This document shows positions 35,131 to 44,324 of a stretch of 64,000 nt of DNA, piece by piece; positions within the stretch are counted from its first letter, which is position 1; the number at the start of each line of letters is the position of its first letter. The stretch comes from an uncultured Sulfitobacter sp. Lineage in GTDB: Bacteria > Pseudomonadota > Alphaproteobacteria > Rhodobacterales > Rhodobacteraceae. Location: contig NZ_CANMFS010000002.1 in assembly GCF_947497275.1 (NCBI RefSeq), positions 534,705 through 598,704 of the forward strand, in the 5' to 3' direction. The translations under genes and the position numbers were made by a program. Under the pieces are notes generated by a model. That model ran no database searches. It saw only the letters and a program-made list of their open reading frames with translations, and was not told the origin of the DNA.

Positions 35131-38100
35131 TCAAAACCCGCGCGGGCACGAAAAGCCCGCGAACATTTTGAGGTCGAACGGATTCTCGACCGAGTTGGCC
35201 CGCAGATTGAAATTAGCCGAGAAACCACCCGCAGACAGGCGCAGATCGAAAGCCTCCGGCAGAGCTGTCGGCGACAGCCGCCCCTTGCGCACGAGGCGCA
35301 GGATGGCCCAGCTGCCGGTCTCCGACGTAATCAACTCGGCGGTGCCGTTGACGGGAGCAAAACTGAGCGTGATCATATTGGTGCCGTCTGACCCCGGCCA
35401 CGTCATCGGCGTCGGCCGCGCCGCCGCGTTGAAATAGCTCAGCGTCTGGCCATCGACATTCAGGGTCACGCGGCTGGCGTTCGCAGACAGGTCCGTCGGC
35501 TCCAGCGAAAAGGCCAACACCGGCCCTGCCCCGCCCGGGAACAGCGCGTCGCGCATCGCACGCGCGTTCTCAAACGGCTTGAGCAGTGCTGCGTCCAGCC
35601 CGAAATCGGCCCGCCATTTCCACGGGCGCACCGTATTGTCGATGTAGGGCTGCAAATGATCGTTGATGTACCTGTCGATCAGCCCACCACCGCCGAAAAG
35701 CCGCGCGAAATCGAGCGTGTTGACGTCGATCGCGCTGGACTGGTCGAACGGATAGCGGCCCGAGGTCGCCGAGGTGCAGAACGGCAGCACATCCGCCCGC
35801 CACCGCGCGTTCAGCTGCGCGATCACCGCCTCGCGCGTCACGGCGATGGTGTCACCCGCGATGCCCGCGATCCATGCATCAATGGGATCGGGCAGAATTG
35901 CCGCTTCGTTGGCGATGGCACCGGTCAGTTGCGGCAGCCCGCCGCGCGCCAGAAGTGCCGCCTGCGGATCGGGGCTGGCAGCGACCGTCTGCAATTCATT
36001 CGACAGCGCGGTGAGGGCCGCAATCGCATCGCCCAGCAACGGCGGCTTGCCCTCGACCTCCTCGACCGTGGCGCGGATCGGGGCGAAGTGATCGGACACG
36101 GGCGTTCCGGGCGGCACCGGCGGTGGCGCGTCGGATTTGGTGGTGCGCGCGATCTTGGCGCCTTTCTTGACCAGTTTGCCGAGCTTGCCCAGCTTCGACG
36201 CGGCCTTCAGCGCACCCTTCTGTGCTGCGGCATTTCCGGCGCCCTCCTCGATGACCCGCGCCAGATGCGTCTCGTAGACGATGGATTCCAGCAGCCGCTT
36301 GAGCGCGCTGTCGGCAGAAGCGAGATCCTTCAGGTTCTGGCGTGCCTGCACCAGATCGTCGATGGGGGTCAGGCGCACATCACGCAGAAACCCGTCCCAC
36401 TGCGAGATGAAATCATCGTAGTACAGCTTGAGAATATCCGCCTCCAGCGTCTCCACGGATGCATCCGCACTTTCCGAACAGCCGCCCGCGAAAACGGCGC
36501 GGTCGAGCGTGGCCTGTGCGGCAACTTCGGGGATCAGCGGCAGAACGGCCTGATGGAAGCCATTGTAGGTGAACGCACCGGGAAGCCCCACGCGCAACGT
36601 CTGCTCGGACAGGCGGGAGAGCACGCGTGCACCGTTCGGGCCGGTTTTCTCGGCGGGGATCCAGTCACCAAGCTCGGTAATTGCAGGCTCCGAACGCAGG
36701 CTGCGATAGGCGCGCACGGCCAGCGGGATGGTGCAGATGCTCTCAAGTGCCACCGAGATCAGCGCGGGGTCGGCCCCGATCTTGTCCTCCTCTCCCGCCA
36801 TCCGCGACAGCGCCGCGAGCTGGTGATCCACGGATTCGTCGGTCGGAAACGGATCAATGGGCGCGAATTCCGGCAACACGATCTGCCACCACTGACCCAA
36901 AAAGGCGGCATCATAGGGCGCCTGCCCGGTCAACATCTGGTAAGATTTGAGCGCGCCGAGCAGAAATTCGGGATCACGCGAATGGCGCCACATCGTCGCC
37001 TCCAGGAGGGCGACCATGCGTGGCTCAAGAATATTGCGCAGGGTGTGGTCGTAGGCAATGGAATGTATCTGCGCCAGTTCGGGCTGTGCGGTGGGGCCGA
37101 TCAGCGTAAGCGGGCTTGGCTTTACGGCGGTCTGGGCGTTGGCCGTTTCGTTGGCAGCGTCCAGCGCGAGGTTCATATCAAGCGGATCAGTGGGCGCCTG
37201 ACGCGCCGCGACATTGGCCAGCCGCGCGGACAGGTTCGTAAGCTGGCGCTCCTGCTCACCGAGCGCGCCGTTGTAGCGCAGGAAGGAAAAGAGGAACACC
37301 GTAGCGAGAAGTACCGTAGCCAGCGTCGCCCCTGCCATTGTCCCGCGCCAGATCCAGCGCCGGCGTTCTTCCGCGCGCGGATCGAAGCGGCCAAGGCCGG
37401 CCTCGGGAAACACCAGATCGGTCAGCAGATTGCGCAGGAAAAAGCTGCGCGTGTTGCCGTGGGCGCGGCGCTCCGGCATCGGGGCGTTCAGACCCAGCGC
37501 ACTCGCGATGCCCGATACCATCCGGTCGATGGGCGATCCTTCCTGCGTGGCGGAGGTGAAATAGATGCCTCGCATCCACGGGCTTTCTTCATAGCGGCTT
37601 TCGCCGAATATCGCCTCGATCAGCACTTTGAGCGGGCCGGTCAGCTGGTCCAGCTGGCTGGGGAACCGAAAGATCTCCGCGCGCTGCTCCAGCGGCACAT
37701 CGTCCGAGATGCGCCCCACCAACCGTTCTTCCAGCGCCTCTTGCAAAACATGTATCTCACGCTCCACCGTCAGCGCATCGACACGGTCGCCGGTGCCCAG
37801 CGTGGCCCCCCAGACCTGCTCGCGCTCCTGCGCATTCAGATCACCGAAAGAGGCTTCGAATCCGGGAATCAGATCGGCCTTGGTGATCATCAGGTAGACC
37901 GGCAGCCTGAGACCCGTCTCCTCGCGCAATTCCGCCAGCCGCTTGCGGATCTCGCGCCCGTGCTCGCGGATCGCGATGTCGTCAGCGGCGAGTTCCTGCA
38001 CCGACAGCGTCACGATCACCCCGTTGAGCGCGCGCCGCCCCCGGTGTTTGACCAGCAGATCGACAAAGCCCTTCCATTCCGCCGCGTCCGCGTCCGGATC

Positions 38101-38670
38101 GCTTTGTTGCTGTACGTACCGCCCTGCGGTGTCGATCAGCACGGCATCCTCGGTAAAGAACCAGTCGCAATTGCGAGTGCCGCCGACCCCCTTGAGATCA
38201 TCGGAAAGATCGATCGGGAAGTGCAGGCCCGACTGGCGCAATGCCGTCGTCTTGCCGGTGCCGGGCGGGCCGATGATGACGTACCACGGCATGTCGCGCA
38301 GAAATTTTCGGCCCCCCAGTTTGGAGCGTTTCATCTGCTCCAGGATGCCCTGAAACTTTGCCTGTACCTCGGCCAGGTTCTCGTCGCCCGGACGGGCAAT
38401 GGGGTCTGGCGCGGGTGCGGCAAGTTCCGCGACAAACGCCCGGTTGGCCCGTGCCGGGCGCATCTGGCGCAGCAGCATCGAGACGAGCCACAGGATGATG
38501 ATCACGCCGATTACGACGATCCGTGTCAGATCACCCGCCAGCGGTGCGGCGTCGCCCACGCTGATCAACGGGCCGTAAAACCAGATCATCGTACACAGGA
38601 TCGCGATCCCGACGAGCGTCCACAGGAACCGCGAGAACAGAAAACCGAGGATCATTTTCACGACACCCAT
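35131..38670 (-). CDS. tssM: T6SS membrane complex protein TssM (IcmF)
   Basis: An 1179-residue inner-membrane protein with two N-terminal helices (about 7-33 and 50-68), a cytoplasmic NTPase domain with Walker A GPPGTGKTT at 134-142 and Walker B LIDTAGRYV at 178-186, a third helix near residue 445, and a large periplasmic region ending in the TssM C-terminal beta domain (TWPGSDGTNMITLSF). It spans the envelope with TssL and TssJ and anchors the baseplate. Walker residues are intact. The start lies 4 bp after the tssL stop. Confidence 0.95.
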   Translation of the reverse strand: MGVVKMILGFLFSRFLWTLVGIAILCTMIWFYGPLISVGDAAPLAGDLTRIVVIGVIIILWLVSMLLRQMRPARANRAFVAELAAPAPDPIARPGDENLAEVQAKFQGILEQMKRSKLGGRKFLRDMPWYVIIGPPGTGKTTALRQSGLHFPIDLSDDLKGVGGTRNCDWFFTEDAVLIDTAGRYVQQQSDPDADAAEWKGFVDLLVKHRGRRALNGVIVTLSVQELAADDIAIREHGREIRKRLAELREETGLRLPVYLMITKADLIPGFEASFGDLNAQEREQVWGATLGTGDRVDALTVEREIHVLQEALEERLVGRISDDVPLEQRAEIFRFPSQLDQLTGPLKVLIEAIFGESRYEESPWMRGIYFTSATQEGSPIDRMVSGIASALGLNAPMPERRAHGNTRSFFLRNLLTDLVFPEAGLGRFDPRAEERRRWIWRGTMAGATLATVLLATVFLFSFLRYNGALGEQERQLTNLSARLANVAARQAPTDPLDMNLALDAANETANAQTAVKPSPLTLIGPTAQPELAQIHSIAYDHTLRNILEPRMVALLEATMWRHSRDPEFLLGALKSYQMLTGQAPYDAAFLGQWWQIVLPEFAPIDPFPTDESVDHQLAALSRMAGEEDKIGADPALISVALESICTIPLAVRAYRSLRSEPAITELGDWIPAEKTGPNGARVLSRLSEQTLRVGLPGAFTYNGFHQAVLPLIPEVAAQATLDRAVFAGGCSESADASVETLEADILKLYYDDFISQWDGFLRDVRLTPIDDLVQARQNLKDLASADSALKRLLESIVYETHLARVIEEGAGNAAAQKGALKAASKLGKLGKLVKKGAKIARTTKSDAPPPVPPGTPVSDHFAPIRATVEEVEGKPPLLGDAIAALTALSNELQTVAASPDPQAALLARGGLPQLTGAIANEAAILPDPIDAWIAGIAGDTIAVTREAVIAQLNARWRADVLPFCTSATSGRYPFDQSSAIDVNTLDFARLFGGGGLIDRYINDHLQPYIDNTVRPWKWRADFGLDAALLKPFENARAMRDALFPGGAGPVLAFSLEPTDLSANASRVTLNVDGQTLSYFNAAARPTPMTWPGSDGTNMITLSFAPVNGTAELITSETGSWAILRLVRKGRLSPTALPEAFDLRLSAGGFSANFNLRANSVENPFDLKMFAGFSCPRGF

Positions 38671-38673
38671 GGC

Positions 38674-40011
38674 TCAGACCTTCTTCTGCAGAATGATTTC
38701 GACACGTCGGTTGCGGGCGCGCCCCTCGCGCGTGGCGTTATCGGCAATCGGATCGGTCGCAGCCTTGCCTGCCGAACTGACCAACTCCGCAGGTACACCG
38801 GCAGCGATCAGCATATCTGCGATCGTTTTGGCACGCGCTTCGGACAGCCCCTGGTTCGAGCGGAAAGGATTGGACCGGCGCACCTGGATGCTGTCGGTGT
38901 GGCCGACCACCTGCACGGCGCCGATGAACTCCACGTTGTCCAAGATCACGCCCGCCATGCTGTTGATCAGGGTAGCGTATTCGCTGTTCAGATCCGCCTT
39001 TGCCGAGCGGAACACCTCGGGTGCCGTGCCCTGAACCACGACCACGGCAATCGAGACATCCTCGCGTCCGGTCAGCGCGCCGACGCGGTTCTCGGGTGCG
39101 GCTTCGCCAAACAGCGGCAACAGCTCGAACACCAATGGATCGGCGGTCAGTTGTGGCTTGTCGACCGTTTCGATCACGGGGCGAAAAATATCCGCCTGTT
39201 CCGGCGGAGGAAGGACACCGGCCAGCGTATAAAGCTGTTCTCCCCGGTTCGACAGCTTCACACCCAGCCCGACGTAAATTGCTGTGACGAGCGCGAGCGC
39301 AATCAATCCGATAGACCACAGTGGCACGACGAAACGCTTTTCCTCGTCGCGTGCCTCGACCCCTTTCCAATGGGGGGCCAGGGGTGCATCGGCGGCGTCA
39401 CGGTCACGCAGCAGCCGCGCCATCTGGCCGCGCAGCAGGGCGATGGCCGCGTCCCCCTGCCCACCCTCGCGGCGGAACTTGCCGCGAAACCCCAGCGACA
39501 GACACAGGAATACCAGCTCCATCAGCTGCGGGTCGCGTTCGGGAAAGCGCAGAAGGTCTTCGGCGAGATCAAAGAAACGCTCGCCCGCGTCGACATTGCC
39601 GTACATGGACACCACAAGCGGCATGCGCGGCCAGCCGCTGTTGCCACCCCAGGGCGTGTTCAGCGCGATGTCATCAAGCAGGGCGGCGACGAACCACGCG
39701 CCCTGGTCCGCCCGTGACAGAGGCACACCGGCGGAAACGGCAGCATCTCGCGCGCGGATGAGTGTCTCGTGCAATCGGGTGCGCAGCACGTCGGGATTTT
39801 CCGGGGCGGTCGCACGTTCCAGTTCGGGCGCCATGCCCAACAGCGCCGCATAGGCATTGACCAACGGATTGTCGCTCGCCCGTCCGGCCCGGATCGCCAC
39901 TGCCTGCGGCGCTCGTGCCACGGGCTGCGCCGCCGCCGCATTGCGCCGGACCGGCCGGATGCGGGTGCGCCCCGCGTCGTTTTCCAGACCAAAGGGATCA
40001 TCCGCGCTCAT
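38674..40011 (-). CDS. tssL: T6SS membrane protein TssL with C-terminal OmpA domain
   Basis: A 445-residue protein. Residues about 50-215 form the DotU/IcmH cytoplasmic domain (GAWFVAALLDDIALNTPWGG, ELVFLCLSLGFRGKFR), one helix lies at about 230-250, and the periplasmic C-terminus is an OmpA-type peptidoglycan-binding domain (VVGHTDSIQVRRSNPFRSNQGLSEARAKTIADML, GRARNRRVEI). The ATG at 40009-40011 was chosen because it lies 4 bp after the tssK stop; the longer frame is inside tssK. The OmpA fusion is the usual alphaproteobacterial form and replaces a separate TagL. Confidence 0.94.
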   Translation of the reverse strand: MSADDPFGLENDAGRTRIRPVRRNAAAAQPVARAPQAVAIRAGRASDNPLVNAYAALLGMAPELERATAPENPDVLRTRLHETLIRARDAAVSAGVPLSRADQGAWFVAALLDDIALNTPWGGNSGWPRMPLVVSMYGNVDAGERFFDLAEDLLRFPERDPQLMELVFLCLSLGFRGKFRREGGQGDAAIALLRGQMARLLRDRDAADAPLAPHWKGVEARDEEKRFVVPLWSIGLIALALVTAIYVGLGVKLSNRGEQLYTLAGVLPPPEQADIFRPVIETVDKPQLTADPLVFELLPLFGEAAPENRVGALTGREDVSIAVVVVQGTAPEVFRSAKADLNSEYATLINSMAGVILDNVEFIGAVQVVGHTDSIQVRRSNPFRSNQGLSEARAKTIADMLIAAGVPAELVSSAGKAATDPIADNATREGRARNRRVEIILQKKV

Positions 40012-40015
40012 GCCA

Positions 40016-41350
40016 TCACCTACTAACCGCGTAGCAATCGATTTCCGGCTCCCGTTCGAAATCGCCGGCGACGCCGACGACGAAACCGGGCGCGTCGGAA
40101 AGGGCAGCCCAATGTTCGGACTGACGGTCGAGTTCGAGACACAGGCGGTCGCCGTCATAGGGAATTTCGCGTGGCTGGCTGTTGAGCGGTTTGAGAGGAA
40201 TACCGGTCAGGCGCGATTTCCAAAGGGTGTCAAACTGTTCCGCCGCCCCAACAGTCGCCTGATCGACGAAGAATTTGCGCAGCATTTTCTCCGACATATC
40301 GCCGCCCACCCGCAGGACGATGCGGCTGCTGGCGATGATGTCGGGATTGTCGATGCGGACGGTCCAGATGTTCTCGGAATGGCGCGAGACGCGCAGCGCG
40401 CGCGATTTCGGCTCGACATGGCGCAACGACAGCACGAGCGAACGTAGGGTATCGGCCAGCGCCTGAAACGCCAGTTGTGGATCGGCGTGGGTATAGTCGG
40501 GCAGATCGCCCAACCGCCGCGCGGAGGCGCCGTATGTCGCCATCCTCCCCGCGATCCCGGCAAGTTCGAGAAACAGGGCCGAAGGGTGGACTGCATTTTG
40601 CGCCGCCAGATGAGCAAGGCGCGGGCGGGTGCTGTTGGCCAGTTCCAGGATCAGCAGGTTCTCCATCGAAGCGCCAGCTCCTCCAAGCACCATCGCCCCA
40701 TGGGCATCCGCGATACGGTCCATGCCGTTGATCAACTCTTTCAACAACTGCGCGTACCACGGCAACGCCTCGATCTTGAGCGCGGGTGCCAGAAATCCAT
40801 CGTCCAGGGCCACGGCCCCGTCGGCGTTCAGCCCCTCGATCCGCGCAATCGGCAAGGTGACATAGCCTGCCGTCTCATCGCCCGGCAGCAGCAGTTTGGG
40901 CGCCAGCCGCGCCACCTCGATCTCGCTGGGCTCGGCGCCGTTGCGGATGGCATCGCGCACCTCGACCATGCTCCCTCGGTATCGTGCGCCCGATGGTTCG
41001 GCATGGGCGGGGTCGATGGCGGCGGCCCCTGCTGCCTCCGATGGGATGGCGATATGGACAAGGCCCGCTTCGGTCTTGGTCTGCACCGACACCGGCGCAA
41101 TCTCGTGCGTGCCATCGGGCACCGACAGAAACGTGCCATCCGGCAGAAACCCCTCGACCTGCGCGACCGCGACCTGTCCGGTATCAAGAGCCACCGGATC
41201 GAGATCAAGCGCGAGGAAGCCGAAGGCCGCCTCCGGCTGTGCGGCGAGGGTGTGCCGCATCAGCCAGCGGATGTGCCGGTCCTGTTGTTGCAGGTGCTGG
41301 GTACGCAGGAAAAGCCCCTCCGACCAGACGACCTTGTTTCTATCGGTCAT
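40016..41350 (-). CDS. tssK: T6SS baseplate subunit TssK
   Basis: A 444-residue protein starting MTDRNKVVWSEGLFLRTQHLQQQDRHI, the diagnostic TssK N-terminus, with FLPDGTFLSVPDG further on. TssK links the baseplate (TssFG) to the TssLM membrane complex and resembles phage receptor-binding proteins. The start at 41350 was chosen because the 15 codons upstream lie in the spacer to tssJ and the conserved sequence begins here. Length is typical. Confidence 0.95.
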   Translation of the reverse strand: MTDRNKVVWSEGLFLRTQHLQQQDRHIRWLMRHTLAAQPEAAFGFLALDLDPVALDTGQVAVAQVEGFLPDGTFLSVPDGTHEIAPVSVQTKTEAGLVHIAIPSEAAGAAAIDPAHAEPSGARYRGSMVEVRDAIRNGAEPSEIEVARLAPKLLLPGDETAGYVTLPIARIEGLNADGAVALDDGFLAPALKIEALPWYAQLLKELINGMDRIADAHGAMVLGGAGASMENLLILELANSTRPRLAHLAAQNAVHPSALFLELAGIAGRMATYGASARRLGDLPDYTHADPQLAFQALADTLRSLVLSLRHVEPKSRALRVSRHSENIWTVRIDNPDIIASSRIVLRVGGDMSEKMLRKFFVDQATVGAAEQFDTLWKSRLTGIPLKPLNSQPREIPYDGDRLCLELDRQSEHWAALSDAPGFVVGVAGDFEREPEIDCYAVSR

Positions 41351-41369
41351 AACCGTCCTTTTCGTAGCT

Positions 41370-41834
41370 TCAGGCCCGCGCGAGCGACAGGCCACCCGCG
41401 CCCACGTTGATAATCAGCCCCGAATTCGCGTCGGGGGCGGCGATCTTCGAGCGGACTGTGCGGCCCGCAGGGGTGCGAAACCCACCCACCACGCCGATGA
41501 CACTGGTTCCGGGCTGGATCGTGATCGCCTTGGACGCCGATCCGCCAGGGGCGAGGACCAGCTGGTCGGCGCGAATGAGATCGCTGCCCAGCGCACTTGC
41601 AGGATCCTGAAGCGCAAAGTAGTCGGCGGAATCGAACGCCGCCGCACTTGCCAGTTGCAGCACGCTGATCGTGACGGGCCGATCGGCGCCGCCCGTTCCG
41701 GGGTTCATGCCCGCGCGGCCCTGCGCGCTGACGGCCAGAACGGCGGGGGCTTCCTCGCCCATACAGCCCGCCAGCAGAGCGCCTGCGCCCAATGTGGAAG
41801 TGATCAGAAAACTGCGTCGTGCAAAAATGGTCAT
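41370..41834 (-). CDS. tssJ: T6SS outer-membrane lipoprotein TssJ
   Basis: A 154-residue lipoprotein. The signal MTIFARRSFLITSTLGAGAL ends in lipobox LLAGC with Cys24 as the acylation site. The mature part (ITISVLQLASAAAFDSADYFAL-like residues and QPGTSVIGVVGGFR) matches the transthyretin-like TssJ fold. It binds the TssM periplasmic end. The start at 41834 leaves a 1-bp gap to the fha stop; the upstream frame is inside fha. Confidence 0.9.
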   Translation of the reverse strand: MTIFARRSFLITSTLGAGALLAGCMGEEAPAVLAVSAQGRAGMNPGTGGADRPVTISVLQLASAAAFDSADYFALQDPASALGSDLIRADQLVLAPGGSASKAITIQPGTSVIGVVGGFRTPAGRTVRSKIAAPDANSGLIINVGAGGLSLARA

Positions 41835-41835
41835 G

Positions 41836-43272
41836 TCAGTCCGTCCTTCTGTTTTCATATGCGTCTCTGAAATCCACCCCGACATCGCCAAGAAACTGCT
41901 TTTCCGCAGTCTCGGCGATCTCGCGGTACCTGTCTTCGTAGATCTGCCAAAGCTTCGCGCTGCGCCCGCCGGCGACAAGCGATTCCAGCAACCCTACGTC
42001 CTCCATTTCCTTCGCAATTTCCGAAGGATCGAACTTGTCCACCATCCGCCGCAACGCGACCTGCAGCGCGCTCCAGGTGCGCACCTGATGATCGGCCAGA
42101 TCGCGAAACGCGCCTTCGATGGCGGCATCGGGGGCGAGGTATCCCTTGCCCCGCGGGCGGATCAGCGCGGCAAGCGCATCCTCGGATGTGGCGAGAAATT
42201 TAAGCGGGTTGACGTCGGCGCTCGCGATGATGGTCTGTGCCACGCGAACCTTCTGTTTTTCCTGCGCCCGTGTGCGTAGCAGCAGCATCACCCCATCAAC
42301 GAGGCCGCGCATCGAGCGGCCCAGATGCTCCATCTCAGCAACCCGATCACCGCCTTCGAACCGGGCAGGATCTAGGCCCATGCCGCGCAGCAGCGCATTG
42401 CGCAGGTCGTCATCTTCGCCCGGCGCTGGTGCCGCCCGTCGGGCATTTTCGGGCGGCAAGGGCGGGTCCTGCGGTGTGGAGGGCGCAACGGGTTCAGGGG
42501 ATCCGCTGTAGGCTGCCGGTTCGGGCGCCTGCACTTCGGGCCTATCTTTCGGTTGCTCCGGGGCGGTATCGCTATCCCAAAGGCCGAAAATATCGGGTTT
42601 GGCCTCGGCGGCTTCGGGCATTTTCTCCGGCTCGCGCGCGGGTGCCTTGGGCCGGTCATCGAAATAGCTGGCCGATGAACTTTTCGTGCGTTCCTGGGGC
42701 GTCTCCTTTTTCGGCGTGTCGCTGCGCAAGTCCAGTCCGAAGGGATCGGACTGATCCAGCGGACGCGGACTGCGGTCGACTTCGGTGTGGCGCGGTTTCT
42801 CGCCGGTATCGCTGCGCAGACCGAAGGGGTCGGGCAACTGGGCGGGGCGTTCGGCTGGCGGTTCAGGCACCGCGAGCGCCTCGTCTTCATCGCCTTCGGG
42901 GAAAAAGCTGCGCCCGGCCGCTGACTGGCTTGGCGGTTCCGCATCGCCGCGCGGTCCGGAGGCCGCTTCGACGCGCAAGGTGAAGTCCCCCATGTGCAGA
43001 CGCATGCCGGGCGCGAGCGGGACGCTGTTGCCAAGCCCGACAGCATTGGCGGCATTGTCGACAAACAGCCCCCCCGATGACGCATCCGTCGCGATTATCC
43101 GACCGTCCTCTTCGCTGATCACACAATGGCGGCGCGAAACGAAGGCGTTGGGGTCGTCGATCTGCCAGTCCGCATCGGCGCTGCGCCCGATGGAAAGCCG
43201 GCCGCCTGCGAACACCCGTTCGGTATCCGATTGCGGGGCCGGGGCGGTCTCGATCACAAAACGAAGGCTCAT
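41836..43272 (-). CDS. T6SS FHA-domain protein (TagH/Fha/ImpI type)
   Basis: A 478-residue protein. The N-terminal FHA phosphothreonine-binding domain covers about residues 1-105 (GGRLSIGRSADADWQIDD, SRRHCVISEEDGRI, SSGGLFVDN). A long acidic and proline-rich linker follows (about 110-290), and the C-terminal part is the conserved domain of T6SS FHA proteins (RAALIRPRGKGYLAPDAAIEG and DQVRTWSALQVALRRMVDKFDP). It is the target of PpkA and PppA and triggers assembly when phosphorylated. The start at 43272 overlaps the tssG stop by ATGA. Confidence 0.9.
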   Translation of the reverse strand: MSLRFVIETAPAPQSDTERVFAGGRLSIGRSADADWQIDDPNAFVSRRHCVISEEDGRIIATDASSGGLFVDNAANAVGLGNSVPLAPGMRLHMGDFTLRVEAASGPRGDAEPPSQSAAGRSFFPEGDEDEALAVPEPPAERPAQLPDPFGLRSDTGEKPRHTEVDRSPRPLDQSDPFGLDLRSDTPKKETPQERTKSSSASYFDDRPKAPAREPEKMPEAAEAKPDIFGLWDSDTAPEQPKDRPEVQAPEPAAYSGSPEPVAPSTPQDPPLPPENARRAAPAPGEDDDLRNALLRGMGLDPARFEGGDRVAEMEHLGRSMRGLVDGVMLLLRTRAQEKQKVRVAQTIIASADVNPLKFLATSEDALAALIRPRGKGYLAPDAAIEGAFRDLADHQVRTWSALQVALRRMVDKFDPSEIAKEMEDVGLLESLVAGGRSAKLWQIYEDRYREIAETAEKQFLGDVGVDFRDAYENRRTD

Positions 43273-44324
43273 GCGGCGCTCCTGTGCTGCGGTTCCGATC
43301 GCTGAGCGGTCACGTTCGAAAAGCGCAGATCGCAGGACCCGGCATTCGGAGCCGGTGCGATCCACGTCGTACGCCCCAACTGGCAGGCCCCAAGCCGTGC
43401 GGCAGGCACCTCGCCGGGTGCCAGGATCAGGCGCAATGCGAAATTGATGTCCTTGCCTGCCGCGAAGACCAGGGCGTGTTGCAGGCGCCTCCAGGCGTCA
43501 GGATCTTCCAGAAACCCGGTGAACTCGTCGAGCGTCAGCGGCCCCAGTTGCAACTCCGCATGGCTTTGCCGGTCAAAGACGCGGTTGCCCACGACAGCCC
43601 CGGTTCCAAGGCCCGCGTGCTGCTGGCCCAGACGGCTTTGCAGCTGTTGGGGAAGGTCGATCCACAGACCGGCGAACTCGGCCAGTTTCACAGGCACGTC
43701 TAATACAGTTTCGATGAAGGCGCACAGACGTTCGGGGCTGCGCGCCTCCATCACCAGTGACGTCGCATGGCGCAGCTTTGCGCCGTCGAGCCGGATGTCA
43801 CCAGTGCGCGTGCCCGGCAGCCCCTGCCCCGCCAGCGCGCGCATGGTCGCCGTGACGCGACCGCCCTGGCCGTGCGCGATGTTGATTTCGGGGCGCGCAT
43901 CGGCCCACGCGCGCCAGTAAAGCGCAATGAGCCGATGCTGCAGAAGATTGATGAAATCGAGAAACGACGTGTCGGCGACAGCACCGCTGTTGTCTCCGGC
44001 AAACCAGCGGTTCGACAGCCGCGCCATGATCCAGCGCGTCAGGTGCAGCGGCATCGGCCCTTCCGGCCCGATCAGACCCAACACGTTCACCGCGACTGCG
44101 GGCTTGCCCCCCGTCGGTGCCGGAGTGACCGACGCCACATCGCTTGCCGCAAAGGACAGCCGCGCCGTCTGGCCCAGGCGGGCGGGCTCGCGCTCCACCC
44201 CCCCTGCCCGACCGAAGCGCAACGTGTCGGTTTCCAATTGCCGCAGGAGTTCGAAAAAATCCATGCGTGCAGCGGCGTCCGGCGCGCCTAGATCAGCGCG
44301 CGTGTGCCCGTCGTCATCGGCCAT
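43269..44324 (-). CDS. tssG: T6SS baseplate subunit TssG
   Basis: A 351-residue TssG/ImpH (DUF1305) protein with FFELLRQLE, RFGRAG, ARLSFAASDVASV, NVLGLIGPEGPMPLHLTRWI and a C-terminal LGACQLGRTTWIAPAPN block. It forms a wedge with TssF in the baseplate. It overlaps the end of tssF by 37 bp and its stop overlaps the fha start. Normal length. Confidence 0.94.
   Translation of the reverse strand: MADDDGHTRADLGAPDAAARMDFFELLRQLETDTLRFGRAGGVEREPARLGQTARLSFAASDVASVTPAPTGGKPAVAVNVLGLIGPEGPMPLHLTRWIMARLSNRWFAGDNSGAVADTSFLDFINLLQHRLIALYWRAWADARPEINIAHGQGGRVTATMRALAGQGLPGTRTGDIRLDGAKLRHATSLVMEARSPERLCAFIETVLDVPVKLAEFAGLWIDLPQQLQSRLGQQHAGLGTGAVVGNRVFDRQSHAELQLGPLTLDEFTGFLEDPDAWRRLQHALVFAAGKDINFALRLILAPGEVPAARLGACQLGRTTWIAPAPNAGSCDLRFSNVTAQRSEPQHRSAA

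Noticed and set aside
35656..39717. A 1353-residue forward-strand frame across tssL and tssM
   Set aside because: It is the antisense shadow of two well-supported T6SS genes and has Arg/Gln/His-rich composition with no domain.
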